Source of the DNA: Methanobacteriota archaeon
GTDB taxonomy: Archaea; Halobacteriota; Methanosarcinia; Methanosarcinales; Methanosarcinaceae
DNA length: 23,389 nucleotides
Assembly: GCA_030837265.1 (NCBI GenBank)
Contig: JAUPKV010000140.1
Span: 1-23,389 of the forward strand
Reading direction: 5' to 3'
Part shown: positions 7,234 through 16,223 of the stretch, piece by piece
Numbering within the stretch: the first letter of the stretch is position 1
How the letters are laid out: every line of letters starts with the position of its first letter
Position numbers and translations under genes: made by a program
Notes under the pieces: model-generated
Databases searched by the model: none
Seen by the model: only the letters and a program-made list of their open reading frames with translations
What the model was told of the DNA's origin: nothing

Positions 7234-8274
7234 ATGATTAGAATTCGAAAGAATAAGACAACTAGGAAAAAATTGACAGGTCCTAGTGAAGAGAAGCCAG
7301 TAGATGAAAAAAGAGTTCAAATAGGGGCTCAGGTGACCTCAGAAAGTAGAGATCAGCCACGAGACCAAAATAACAACGGTCAGCCAAAAGACCAACAGCC
7401 CCGTGAGCAATATAAAGGGCAGCCCAGGGATCATTCCAGAGAGCAATATAAGAGGCAGCCCAGCGATCAACCCCGCGAACAATATAAAGGACAATCGAGG
7501 GATCAACCCCGAGACCAATATAAAGGGCAATTCAGGAATCAGCCCAGAGATCAATATAAAGGACAGTTTAGGGATCAGTCTAAAGATCAGTCCAGAGGAG
7601 GAGATCAGAGTAAAAAAAGGAGGTTCCCTTATCCGAAGAAAACTCCCAGGGAGAGAACGGATATGTCTGACTCCAGGGGATATCACGAAGTAGAAAAAGC
7701 GGAGACAGATCTTGAAGCTGGAGGTTTCGTACTCCCAGGGCAACTTGTAGGAACCACTGAAGAATTCAAACCCGGTTCTGGCACAATCATATCTGCCGGG
7801 GATATTTACTCTACTGTTACAGGCAAAGTATTCATTGATCGAAAAGCCAGAGTAATCTCAGTTAAACCAAACACTATCACCCCTAATTTCCTTAAAGTCG
7901 GAGATATCGTATATGGAGTGATAATTGACGTACGAGAATCAGGGGCATCTGTCGAAATTGCAGGAATTGAAGGTAAAGAAAAGAGGGAAATAGTCAATTT
8001 AAGACTTGGGGACATCCATGTGTCAAATGTGAAGGATTCTTACGTCAAAAGACTTGCAGACGAATTCAGACCTTCTGATATAATCAGAGCCAGAGTTATT
8101 GACACGGAGAGAATGCGCCTTACTACGGCTGAAGATTCTCTTGGAGTTGTGAAGGCGTATTGCTCAAATTGTAGAGGGGAACTGGTACTCGAGGGGCAAA
8201 AGCTTAAATGCCCTATCTGCAATATCACTGAAACCCGTAAAATCTCAACGGAATACGGGAAAGGGATCTCTTAA
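7234..8274 (+). CDS. csl4: Exosome subunit Csl4 with long repetitive N-terminal extension
   Basis: Residues about 155-346 are a standard archaeal Csl4, the S1-type cap subunit of the RNA exosome that recruits substrates and DnaG. It has the N-terminal domain GGFVLPGQLVG (163-173), an S1 domain (about 222-302) and a C-terminal zinc ribbon with Cys310, Cys313, Cys326 and Cys329. Ahead of it lie about 150 residues of basic, disordered sequence. Within it, residues 48-122 repeat a 12-residue unit like QxRDQPRDQYKG; the QYK core recurs exactly every 12 residues at 59, 71, 83, 95 and 107. Copies differ at synonymous positions (Arg as CGC, CGA, AGA, AGG), which suggests selection on the protein. The ATG at 7234 has GAGGG at 7226-7230. 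An internal ATG at 7663 could give a normal-sized Csl4, but its ribosome site is weaker. Located with rpo11. Confidence 0.92.
   Translation: MIRIRKNKTTRKKLTGPSEEKPVDEKRVQIGAQVTSESRDQPRDQNNNGQPKDQQPREQYKGQPRDHSREQYKRQPSDQPREQYKGQSRDQPRDQYKGQFRNQPRDQYKGQFRDQSKDQSRGGDQSKKRRFPYPKKTPRERTDMSDSRGYHEVEKAETDLEAGGFVLPGQLVGTTEEFKPGSGTIISAGDIYSTVTGKVFIDRKARVISVKPNTITPNFLKVGDIVYGVIIDVRESGASVEIAGIEGKEKREIVNLRLGDIHVSNVKDSYVKRLADEFRPSDIIRARVIDTERMRLTTAEDSLGVVKAYCSNCRGELVLEGQKLKCPICNITETRKISTEYGKGIS
7384..7599 (+). repeat. 36-bp in-frame tandem repeat in csl4
   Basis: About six units of 36 bases code for the 12-residue repeat of the Csl4 extension. The CAATATAA core recurs at 7408, 7444, 7480, 7516 and 7552, an exact 36-base period. 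The first and last units are more diverged. The period and in-frame nature separate it from a CRISPR array. Confidence 0.9.
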
Positions 8275-8315
8275 TTATTTCCCTTTTTTGAAAATTTTTA
8301 CACAACTTAGGTCAT

Positions 8316-8333
8316 TCACCATTCAAAGGTGAT
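8316..8333 (+). promoter_or_regulatory. Small hairpin covering the rpo11 ribosome site
   Basis: TCACC (8316-8320) pairs with GGTGA (8328-8332) across a seven-base loop. The second arm lies inside AGGTGAT (8327-8333), a near-ideal ribosome-binding site six bases... before the ATG at 8339. Folding would hide the site, so translation of rpo11 could be controlled or simply damped. The five-base stem is weak, so this is tentative. Confidence 0.35.
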
Positions 8334-8338
8334 TATAA

Positions 8339-8617
8339 ATGGAACTAGTTATATTATCTAAAACTGAAAACGAGCTTGAAGTTGAGCTCAAAGGCGAAAC
8401 TCACACCCTTCTCAATTTGTTAAAAGACTTTCTCATCAAAGACGAAAGGGTAGAAGTAGCCTTTTATGATATTAAACATGTGAGCATAAGCGACCCGGTC
8501 TTTTACATCAAGACCGATGGTAGTAACCCTATTGAGGTATTGAAGGACGCGGCTTCTAAGATTGTCACCCAGTGCGATGAGTTTACTTATGTGTTTGACA
8601 AGGCGGAAAATGCCTGA
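8339..8617 (+). CDS. rpoL: DNA-directed RNA polymerase subunit Rpo11 (subunit L)
   Basis: This 92-residue protein is the archaeal RNA polymerase subunit L (Rpo11), relative of eukaryotic Rpb11/AC19 and of the bacterial alpha N-terminal domain. It pairs with Rpo3 to start polymerase assembly. The family pattern is visible: ELEVELKGETHTLLNLLKDFL near the N-terminus, a central DP-VFYIKT strand, and the C-terminal helix IEVLKDAASKIV. Length is normal. The start is fixed by AGGTGAT at 8327-8333. Its place just after csl4 is a known archaeal gene neighbourhood. T-runs between csl4 and this gene (8281-8300) may allow partial termination, giving it some independence. Confidence 0.94.
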   Translation: MELVILSKTENELEVELKGETHTLLNLLKDFLIKDERVEVAFYDIKHVSISDPVFYIKTDGSNPIEVLKDAASKIVTQCDEFTYVFDKAENA

Positions 8618-8667
8618 AATATACCCTAAGTATCCTAAAAACGCGCATAACATCTTCTTTAACATAG

Positions 8668-9840
<1,173 letters not shown>

Positions 9841-9856
9841 GTCCGTTTATTAAATA

Positions 9857-9902
9857 GGATAGAACTAAGTTCATGAATAAATAAGGTTCTAATCCTTTTT
9901 TT
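9857..9902 (+). terminator. Hairpin and T-run after the SepCysS gene
   Basis: GGAT-AGAAC (9857-9865) pairs with GTTCT-A-ATCC (9886-9895), with one bulge and a loop of about 20 bases, and is followed by seven T (9896-9902). It looks like a terminator for the plus-strand transcript. It overlaps the last codons of the convergent deacetylase gene, so the gap between the genes is fully used. Confidence 0.5.
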
Positions 9903-10935
9903 CGACGTTGGCAGTCCACCAGTTAAAGACTTCTTCTCCACTCGTAATCCAGGCATTTTTACTAGAAGCATACTTCAGTAAGTTCTCATACATTTTGCGA
10001 TACTGTTCTTCAACTAACATATTGTTGTGCCAGAGGGTCGTCACTAAACCATTATACTGCTCGACCTTATCGATAAGTCTCTTAATTAGCTCCCAGGCTT
10101 TCTCAACACCCAGGCGCATGTAATCTCGTAGCAAAGTTCGATCCATTATTACGAGAGGAAACTCAAGTATATCTATTTGCTTTTCAGTATTCAGATTATA
10201 TGGCCTGAACGGATGACATAAACCATTTCTAAAGCCTGCACAATCCGAATACCCGAATGTTGCATCGTATTTGAATCCGGCTTTGCTCAGTAATTCCCAG
10301 GTATCCGGTACTTTAAATTTTAAATAATGATTCCTGTACCCGATTACCTGTTTGCCGAGAACCTTCTCAAGCCTTTGCTTTTTTTCAACAATGTCCTCAA
10401 AGCTATTGTAAGATTTATGTCCTCCATGCAGACCGACCTCCCAACCATTGTCAGATATAAATCTTAACTCTTCTTTAAGGTCCTCAATTTTGTAATTGAA
10501 GTCTTCCTCCCCGGGCTGTAAAGCCATAAAATAAAAGCTTGATTTTGCATTGTACTTAGCTTCCAGTGCCATTATATCCCTAAAATTCCAGAATAGGTTA
10601 CATTGCTTGCTTATTCTCGAAAAAGGCATCTTCACAGCATTAGTTAAATCCCCACGAGCAAAAGCTTTAGCAGTTCCAAAGATTGGGTACAATTTATCCG
10701 GATAGGCGAAGTCAATATCATGCGTAAGGCATACAGCAAATTTTTTTCCTTCCGGGTACTCCGGAAGCAAGCCGTTTTCTACCAGAAATCTGGAAACTTT
10801 AGGATCAAAAATATCTCTCTGATTACTCAAATAATAAGGAAATCTCTCGAACTGGTCAGAAAAAGCCGAATTATATTCTTCTTTTTTAGTAAAAAGGTCC
10901 CAGAGTTCCGTGTTTTGTTTAAGTGTTTCAATCAT
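9889..10935 (-). CDS. NodB-like polysaccharide deacetylase family protein
   Basis: This 348-residue protein belongs to the carbohydrate esterase 4/NodB-like fold. The metal/catalytic motif 1 is LTHDID (70-75), motif 2 is EVGLHGGHKSYN (His170, His173), followed by GYRNHYLKF (199-207, Arg201) and a late LWHNN with His303. An N-terminal region of about 65 residues precedes the fold. It has no signal peptide or membrane helix, so it should act on a cytoplasmic or lipid-linked, inward-facing sugar. Its place downstream of four sugar-nucleotide genes suggests N-deacetylation of an amino sugar in the same glycan, but the substrate is unknown. A TATA-like stretch in the 145-base gap upstream (11011-11020, minus sense) and a 9-bp hairpin may give it its own promoter. 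Confidence 0.78.
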   Translation of the reverse strand: MIETLKQNTELWDLFTKKEEYNSAFSDQFERFPYYLSNQRDIFDPKVSRFLVENGLLPEYPEGKKFAVCLTHDIDFAYPDKLYPIFGTAKAFARGDLTNAVKMPFSRISKQCNLFWNFRDIMALEAKYNAKSSFYFMALQPGEEDFNYKIEDLKEELRFISDNGWEVGLHGGHKSYNSFEDIVEKKQRLEKVLGKQVIGYRNHYLKFKVPDTWELLSKAGFKYDATFGYSDCAGFRNGLCHPFRPYNLNTEKQIDILEFPLVIMDRTLLRDYMRLGVEKAWELIKRLIDKVEQYNGLVTTLWHNNMLVEEQYRKMYENLLKYASSKNAWITSGEEVFNWWTANVEKKD

Positions 10936-10971
10936 GGTTTTCGCCTTTTCAGGATATCATTTTCAAGGGTA

Positions 10972-10994
10972 TGAGAGATTGAAATAATCTCTCA
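10972..10994 (-). promoter_or_regulatory. 9-bp perfect hairpin upstream of the deacetylase gene
   Basis: TGAGAGATT (10972-10980) and AATCTCTCA (10986-10994) form a perfect stem with a five-base loop. It lies between the UDP-sugar dehydrogenase and deacetylase genes, both on the minus strand. It may be a leader hairpin of a deacetylase transcript or a weak terminator; no T tract follows on the minus strand. Confidence 0.4.
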
Positions 10995-11010
10995 AACTAA
11001 AGCTATTATG

Positions 11011-11020
11011 TTTATAATAA
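11011..11020 (-). promoter_or_regulatory. Possible TATA box for the deacetylase gene
   Basis: Read on the minus strand this is TTATTATAAA, a fair archaeal TATA box. A start about 25 bases further would fall at the hairpin of 10972-10994. Weak evidence from sequence alone. Confidence 0.3.
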
Positions 11021-11080
11021 TACACATTCGTTTTATTACCCTTTTCGATACCCTCAAGCAAATCAGGTGTATTCTTTAAT

Positions 11081-12520
11081 TCATTTGATAATCAAATGTT
11101 CATTTTTGTCTCCTCTTCCAATTCCCTTATACACGAATCCTTTATCGATAAACTCATCAGGTTCGATCACGTTTCGTCCGTCTACGATAACAGTATGCGA
11201 TTTCCCTGTAAGCTCCTTTATCCTATCAGCCTTTAAATTCATGTATGCACTGTGTCCTGCAAGGATTATCACAGCGTCTGCACCCTTAACCACTTTTTCC
11301 AGATCATCGAGGATCTCAACTCCGGGATAATGTTCAACGTACGGGTCATGCACTTCAATCATAGCTCCGGCTTTTAAGCAGAGGTCCCTGTACAGCTCTG
11401 AAGGAGTGTTCCTTGCATCGTCCGAATCCTTTATAAACGCCCAGCCGAGAAGAGCGACCTTTGAGCCTTTAATTTTCTTTCCTATTCTTTCAAGAGCTGC
11501 AGCAGTCAGGTTATACATGTGAACAGGCATGAAATCGTTTATTCTTCTTGCTAGCACGTATATTGAATCTGCACCTTCAGGATAATCCAGCTTTCCTCTC
11601 CCGATCTTGACACCCCTTTCCAGGTGATAGGTATCCTTGGTAAGGCAGTGGCCGCCTACTCCTGCACCAGGCCAGAGTATTGATCTTGTAATACCTTCTC
11701 CTTTTAAACTGTCCACTCCGGTCCTGACATCGTACACATTTATGCCCATGGCTTCACAATAGAGAGCAAGCTGGTTAATAGCTGCAATCTGGAGATCGCG
11801 GAAAGTGTTCTCTGCAGTTTTTGTGACCTCGGCTGCAGTTGCACTCATCGGGATTACTTTTCCGATAGTAAGTACTGGAGAATACAGCTCAACTGCGCGC
11901 TTGGTACTTGCCTCATTAATACCGCCTACGATGCGGTCATGCTCCCTGATATTTTTCAACAACCTTCCAACCATCACCCTTTCAGGAGCATGTGCAAGGG
12001 CAAAGTCTTCCCCGGCTTTAAGACCGGATTCCTCTTCCAGAATATTCTTTGCCATGCCTTCAGTGGTACCTGGTGTAATTGTGGACTCGAGAACAACAAG
12101 CATGCCTGGCCGAAGATATCTTCCTACATTCCTAATCGCATCAATAAGTGCGGAAAAATCCGGCTCCAGATCTTTCGGATTTGCAAAAGGTGTCTGAATT
12201 GCAAGGGTGACTGCATCAAGTTCGGAGATCTTTGAGAAATCTGGAGTGCATTCGAACTTTCCACCCTTTACTACCTTGGCAAGCAGGTCATCAAGCCCCG
12301 GTTCCTCCCCTTTGAGAGGACATTCTCTCCTATTAATCATATCAATTTTATAACCTGAGCTTTTGGAGTTGCGCTGAAAACCAAAGACTTTATCAAAACA
12401 TGGAGCATCTGCAAACAGGACAGCTGCAGGGATACCTACATAGCCCATCCCCAGGACACCTATTTTTTTTATCGGACCGCGTTCCTCGAGAAGTTTTTCT
12501 AATTTATTCATAGAGATCAC
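11081..12520 (-). CDS. UDP-sugar 6-dehydrogenase (WbpA/WecC-type)
   Basis: This 479-residue NAD-dependent nucleotide-sugar dehydrogenase oxidises carbon 6 of a UDP-sugar to a carboxylate in two steps. The Rossmann motif is GVLGMGYVG (21-29); STITPGTT (146-153), APERVMVGR (178-186) and KTAENTFRD (234-242) follow. The catalytic cysteine is Cys292 in GAGVGGHCLTKD. The C-terminal nucleotide-binding domain (KVALLGWAFIKDSDDARNTPS) is complete. UDP-GlcNAc (as in WbpA) is preferred over UDP-ManNAc (as in WecC) because homologues of WbpB, WbpE and WbpD lie directly upstream in the same direction; sequence reading alone cannot decide between them. The start may also be the second methionine (residue 4). 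A palindrome CATTTGAT-A-ATCAAATG (11082-11098) spans the stop codon. Confidence 0.88.
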   Translation of the reverse strand: MISMNKLEKLLEERGPIKKIGVLGMGYVGIPAAVLFADAPCFDKVFGFQRNSKSSGYKIDMINRRECPLKGEEPGLDDLLAKVVKGGKFECTPDFSKISELDAVTLAIQTPFANPKDLEPDFSALIDAIRNVGRYLRPGMLVVLESTITPGTTEGMAKNILEEESGLKAGEDFALAHAPERVMVGRLLKNIREHDRIVGGINEASTKRAVELYSPVLTIGKVIPMSATAAEVTKTAENTFRDLQIAAINQLALYCEAMGINVYDVRTGVDSLKGEGITRSILWPGAGVGGHCLTKDTYHLERGVKIGRGKLDYPEGADSIYVLARRINDFMPVHMYNLTAAALERIGKKIKGSKVALLGWAFIKDSDDARNTPSELYRDLCLKAGAMIEVHDPYVEHYPGVEILDDLEKVVKGADAVIILAGHSAYMNLKADRIKELTGKSHTVIVDGRNVIEPDEFIDKGFVYKGIGRGDKNEHLIIK

Positions 12521-12596
12521 TTTAAAAATTACCTTTAGATATTCCCATTTCCGGAAGATTTCCAGTCTTGAGCTTTCTCAAAATTTATTCCCGATG

Positions 12597-13544
12597 TTAT
12601 TTTCCTACTTCAATTAACCTTTCTTCATTGTAAGACCTTATAGCTGCCATTGCTACTTCAAGGGCGTGTTTTCCATCCTCTCCGCAGGGTTTAGGTTCTT
12701 TACCCTTAGCCACACAGTCTACAAAATATTTGAGTTCATTCTTAAGGGGCTCACTCGGTTCAACTTTGGCTTTTCGGATCCATTCATTATCATGCAGCTG
12801 CACAGTCTGATTGATGTAGTCCAGATAGGCAACACCTTTAAGTCCGATTGCTGTCAGTTGTCTTACTTTGTGGGGGGTCAGCCAGTTTGTTTCCACAACT
12901 CCTGCAAAATTATGATCCATGCGCAGGATGATTGAGGCATGGTCTTCAAATGAATGTATGTCTGCACCTGCAATTGCATACACGCTGCTTATTTTCTTAC
13001 CGTAAAGATATGAGATTACATCGATATCGTGAACCCCTATGTCCAGGATTACACCTACGTCCCTTATCCTCGGATTGTAAGGACCTACTCTTTTGGTAGA
13101 AATCGAAACTATCTTTCCCAGAGTGCCGGAATCTATGATTTCTTTGAGTTTTATGACTGCAGGGTTAAAACGCTCGATGTGACCCACCATTAATATTTTT
13201 CCCGCCTTTTTTGCAGCTCCTATCATTAACTCGGCATTCTCTGCAGTATCTGCAATCGGTTTTTCCACAAGTATATGTGCTCCCTTTTCAAGGGCGTCAA
13301 GTACGACCTGAGTATGCATTTTTGTGGGGACAACTACACTTACCGCATCAAGTCCCTCAGCTAGCATTTTCTTATAATCTGTAAATGGTTTTGTTCTGAA
13401 CTGTGCAGCCATGGCTTCAACACGTTTCTGGTCTACATCAGAAATTCCGGCAAGCTCCACGCCCTCCATTTCACTGTAAATTCTTACGTGGTTCTGTCCC
13501 ATAGCACCTGTGCCTATAACTCCTACTCTGATCAAAGGTCTCAC
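12597..13544 (-). CDS. Gfo/Idh/MocA oxidoreductase (WbpB-like 3-dehydrogenase)
   Basis: This 315-residue NAD(P)-dependent oxidoreductase has the N-terminal Rossmann motif GVIGTGAMG (8-16), the family EKP motif (Glu94-Lys95-Pro96) and the substrate-site block LDIGVHDID with His172. In the WbpB role it oxidises carbon 3 of UDP-GlcNAcA to a keto group, feeding the aminotransferase encoded directly upstream. Length and two-domain layout are normal. It is 76 bases upstream of the dehydrogenase gene and 33 bases downstream of the aminotransferase gene, all on the minus strand, so one operon is likely. The family has many substrates; the specific role rests on context. Confidence 0.82.
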   Translation of the reverse strand: MRPLIRVGVIGTGAMGQNHVRIYSEMEGVELAGISDVDQKRVEAMAAQFRTKPFTDYKKMLAEGLDAVSVVVPTKMHTQVVLDALEKGAHILVEKPIADTAENAELMIGAAKKAGKILMVGHIERFNPAVIKLKEIIDSGTLGKIVSISTKRVGPYNPRIRDVGVILDIGVHDIDVISYLYGKKISSVYAIAGADIHSFEDHASIILRMDHNFAGVVETNWLTPHKVRQLTAIGLKGVAYLDYINQTVQLHDNEWIRKAKVEPSEPLKNELKYFVDCVAKGKEPKPCGEDGKHALEVAMAAIRSYNEERLIEVGK

Positions 13545-13577
13545 TTCCTTTTTTAAAAATCAATAGCTGGAAACGAA

Positions 13578-14660
13578 TTAAAATTTTAAATAAAATTCTC
13601 TTGTTGCTTCGACGATCTTTTGTATATCAGTTCCGGATAGTGCAGGATGTACGGGGAGAGAAAGGACCTCTTCTACTGCTGTTTCTGAAACCGGCAGAGA
13701 GTCTCTGTACCCAAGATCTATATAATAAGGTTGCTTGTGAATAGGTGTAGGATAGTGGACTCCGGTTCCTATGTCTTTATCTTTAAGAAAAGCTGCGAGT
13801 TGATCTCTTTTTTTAGCCCTAACTGTATATTGGTGGAAAACATGGGTACAACCAGCTTTCGTAATTGCTGGTACAAGTCCGGGTATGCCTTTAAGCCTCG
13901 CTGAAAGCATTTCTGCATTTCCCTGCCTGGCTTTTGTAAATTTATCCAATTTTCCAAGTTGTACAAGCCCGATTGCAGCTGCAATATCCGTCATTCGCAA
14001 ATTGAAACCCAGCATTTCATGCAGGTAGCGGATCTTTGAGCCGTGTGCTCGAATCATCTTTGCCTTCTCTGCAATCTCTTTATCGTCTGTAGTAAGCATT
14101 CCGCCTTCACCTGTAGTCATATTCTTTGTCGGGTAAAAGCTAAATGCTCCAGTTCCAAAACTTCCCACCTTTTTTCCAAGGCATTCGGCGCCGTGAGATT
14201 GACAGGCATCCTCAATCACAATAAGTTTATTATCTTCTGCAATTTCCATAATGGCTTTCATATCTGCAGGATGTCCGTACAAGTGGACCGGCATAATAGC
14301 TCTGGTTTTTGAAGTAATTCTTTCCTTGATCTTTTCCGGATCTATGTTAAAAGTTTCTGGCTCGATGTCTGCAAATACAGGTTTTGCCCCGGTATACAGA
14401 ATGCTGTTTGCAGTAGCAACAAAACTGAAAGGGGTCGTAATTACTTCATCTTCCTTTCCTATCCCATGAGCAAGAAGTGCTATATGCAGCGCTGCGGTAC
14501 CAGAGTTTACAGCTGCTGAATATTCACTGCCAGTGTATTCGGAAAAAGCAAGTTCGAATTCTTCCACTTTCGGGCCTTGAGCAATCATACCTGAATCCAG
14601 GACCTCTGTAACTGCATCAATCTCTTCCTTGCCCAGCAGGGGCTTGGCAATTGGAATCAT
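13578..14660 (-). CDS. DegT/DnrJ/EryC1/StrS aminotransferase (WbpE-like)
   Basis: This 360-residue PLP-dependent sugar aminotransferase has all family blocks: [11 protein letters not shown] (52-62), [25 protein letters not shown] (75-99 region), EDACQSHGA with Asp151 and Gln154, and the PLP lysine Lys179 in [13 protein letters not shown]. The late [12 protein letters not shown] segment is also typical. In a WbpE role it would place an amino group on carbon 3 of the UDP-3-keto sugar acid, probably from glutamate. The next enzyme needed, the N-acetyltransferase, is encoded immediately upstream (63-base gap). The start ATG follows an AGAGG-type site (minus sense, near 14668). Confidence 0.88.
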   Translation of the reverse strand: MIPIAKPLLGKEEIDAVTEVLDSGMIAQGPKVEEFELAFSEYTGSEYSAAVNSGTAALHIALLAHGIGKEDEVITTPFSFVATANSILYTGAKPVFADIEPETFNIDPEKIKERITSKTRAIMPVHLYGHPADMKAIMEIAEDNKLIVIEDACQSHGAECLGKKVGSFGTGAFSFYPTKNMTTGEGGMLTTDDKEIAEKAKMIRAHGSKIRYLHEMLGFNLRMTDIAAAIGLVQLGKLDKFTKARQGNAEMLSARLKGIPGLVPAITKAGCTHVFHQYTVRAKKRDQLAAFLKDKDIGTGVHYPTPIHKQPYYIDLGYRDSLPVSETAVEEVLSLPVHPALSGTDIQKIVEATREFYLKF

Positions 14661-14723
14661 TTTCAGACCTCTTTAAAAACTTAGTAGAGATATTATATCA
14701 CTTAATTTTGATTTTTTAATAGA

Positions 14724-15392
14724 TTATATTCTATTCAACTCTTTTAAATCCTTTGGAAGTTCCCGTATGATGGCAGGCACGCCAATAGCAAGCTTCCAGG
14801 CAGGTACACTTTTCGTTACAAGCGCTCCTCCGGCAACCATTGCCCCTTCTCCGATCTCTACTTCCGGAAGCAGAGTAGCATTTGCACCTATGGATGCACC
14901 TTTTCTCAAAACAGGACCTTTCAATTCGTACTTTTTCCGAATTGGATACTTATCATTAGCCAAAACAGCACAAGGGCCGATAAAAACATTGTCTTCAATT
15001 ACAACATTTGTTGGAATATAGACATTGCCTTGAATACTGACATTATCTCCTATCTTCACATGCCCGTCTATGATAACATTGGTTCCGATCAGGACATTGT
15101 CACCGATTTCCGTGTTTTCCCTGATCATCACATGATGCCCTGTTTTGAAGTTTTTTCCGGTCTTTACATTGGAAAATATAGTTGATCCGGCCCTTACAAT
15201 TGAGTTAGGCCCTATGATGCAGCCCGGAAAATCAAAATCATCGATTTCCAGATTTTGTCTCAAAATTTCCATAAGGATCCTGTGCTCAGGGTATCCAAGA
15301 ATTACATTTTCAAGTATTACTGTATCTTTCCCTATTACAGAGTTTCCGTAGACCTTAGAAGAATTATGAATTTTAAATTCAGTCGAGTTCAT
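14724..15392 (-). CDS. Left-handed beta-helix acyltransferase (WbpD-like N-acetyltransferase)
   Basis: This 222-residue protein is made almost entirely of hexapeptide repeats of the [LIV]-G-x-x-x-x type (for example IGDNVLIGTNVIIDGHVKIGDNVSIQGNVYIPTNVVIEDNV in pieces over 96-135) and ends with the GEGAMVAGGALVTKSVPAWKLAIGVPA motif region (181-207) usual for sugar acetyltransferases. Such proteins are trimers that use acetyl-CoA. The context points to WbpD-type acetylation of the 3-amino group to give UDP-2,3-diacetamido-glucuronate. It is the first gene of the minus-strand cluster, with a strong GGGGGAG ribosome site before its ATG. An alternative is an O-acetyltransferase for the finished glycan. 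Confidence 0.84.
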   Translation of the reverse strand: MNSTEFKIHNSSKVYGNSVIGKDTVILENVILGYPEHRILMEILRQNLEIDDFDFPGCIIGPNSIVRAGSTIFSNVKTGKNFKTGHHVMIRENTEIGDNVLIGTNVIIDGHVKIGDNVSIQGNVYIPTNVVIEDNVFIGPCAVLANDKYPIRKKYELKGPVLRKGASIGANATLLPEVEIGEGAMVAGGALVTKSVPAWKLAIGVPAIIRELPKDLKELNRI

Positions 15393-15431
15393 ACTCCCCC
15401 AATTTCGTTTCTATTCAACTGTTCAGGTTTA

Positions 15432-15447
15432 CTTTAAAATAAAACTT
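15432..15447 (-). promoter_or_regulatory. Possible promoter of the sugar-nucleotide operon
   Basis: On the minus strand this reads TTTTATTTTAAAG, an AT-rich TATA-like box 40-55 bases ahead of the acyltransferase ATG, which would give a short leader. Several other TATA-like stretches occur in the same gap, so the choice is uncertain. Confidence 0.3.
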
Positions 15448-15905
15448 TAGTCATTCTTTCGTTTAGCTTTACATTTTTACGTTCCGGATGATCACGCAAA
15501 TCTATATTCTCGGGTCAAACCCCGGAGATAATTTCAATTTTATTCCAATACTCACTCCCATTGACTTTTGAAACTGTCTTAATTTTTAGCTGAATACACT
15601 TTATAATTATTTAAATTATTTGGTTCATTTCCCTATCGTTCGCTTAATCTCTATTTTGCGATAAAATTTGACATTTGGAACAATTCTCATCCATTCAGAT
15701 AGAACAGTATAAAATTCTATTTTTACTTCAATAGTATTTAATAGTTCCAAATTATATAAGAAATTTGTAACTTATGAAGTATCCGGTTTCGAACCTTAGT
15801 ACTGCTTTTTTGATTTGCGTTGGTTAAAAATAAGTAGTTGAAGCCATTCTGTTTCTTGCTTTCCTTAATTTTGGTTAATATCTTCTCTCCGAATTGTCAA
15901 TAATA

Positions 15906-15943
15906 TGAGAGGATTTTTATATCATATACACATTTGTCTCTCA
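15906..15943 (+). promoter_or_regulatory. TATA box bracketed by an inverted repeat, small membrane protein gene
   Basis: TTTTTATATC (15914-15923) is a good archaeal TATA box, 46-55 bases ahead of the ATG at 15969. It lies between TGAGAG (15906-15911) and CTCTCA (15938-15943), which could be a repressor or activator site covering the core promoter. Predicted from sequence only. Confidence 0.4.
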
Positions 15944-15968
15944 AATCAGTGAATCAATTTAAGGAGTT

Positions 15969-16223
15969 ATGTATACGCTTTCATGTTTAATCTCTTCAAG
16001 TTCAATCTTTCCAGGTGTGCTATCAATGACAACCATAACAGGTGTCCCTGATGGTTCAATAGTGGCTACGGTCGCTTTGCTTTTGTTACTTCTACTCAGA
16101 GACATCCTTCCGGTGTCAAAGCGCTGGAACGATACTGTCAAGGATTTATTGAATATGGGAATTATCCCACTGCTATTTTCCTTTGGTGCAGCAATTATTT
16201 TCAAGTTTGTCATGCTTTTTTAA
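15969..16223 (+). CDS. Small two-helix membrane protein, unknown function
   Basis: This 84-residue protein has a Leu/Val-rich helix at about 30-45 (IVATVALLLLLLLRDIL) and a second at about 63-83 (MGIIPLLFSFGAAIIF), joined by a charged loop (SKRWNDTVKDLLN). With short ends it should be an integral membrane protein with the loop probably cytoplasmic. AAGGAG at 15961-15966 is only two bases from the ATG, unusually tight; a second ATG at 16026 (residue 20) would remove a Ser-rich start and leave the conserved-looking VPDGSIVATVALLLLLL part. I do not recognise a function. It reads as a genuine gene because of the helix pattern, the TATA box and the hairpin element directly after its stop. It stands between glycan-precursor and envelope genes. 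Confidence 0.6.
   Translation: MYTLSCLISSSSIFPGVLSMTTITGVPDGSIVATVALLLLLLLRDILPVSKRWNDTVKDLLNMGIIPLLFSFGAAIIFKFVMLF

Larger units (their letters stand above)
15393..15968. other. Divergent 576-base gap between the sugar-nucleotide operon and the small membrane protein gene
   Basis: The gap is AT-rich with no convincing gene. It includes a bulged hairpin TCTCGGG/CCCGGAGA (15508-15514/15521-15528), a repeat of AGAAC/TTCT-type arms around 15700-15720, candidate TATA boxes for both directions and an inverted repeat TGAGAG/CTCTCA (15906-15911/15938-15943) that brackets the plus-strand TATA box. It is a likely two-way promoter region. Confidence 0.45.

Noticed and set aside
7384..7599. Regularly spaced repeats that could suggest a CRISPR array
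   Set aside because: The repeat is continuous with no unique spacers, is in frame with csl4 and codes for a regular protein repeat.
15508..15528. tRNA-like or riboswitch-like hairpin in the divergent gap
   Set aside because: Only one short bulged stem is present; no cloverleaf, no T-arm consensus and no known aptamer core can be built around it.
15959..16213. Minus-strand 84-codon frame opposite the small membrane protein
   Set aside because: The plus frame has a TATA box, a ribosome site and a clear two-helix pattern; the minus frame has none of these.
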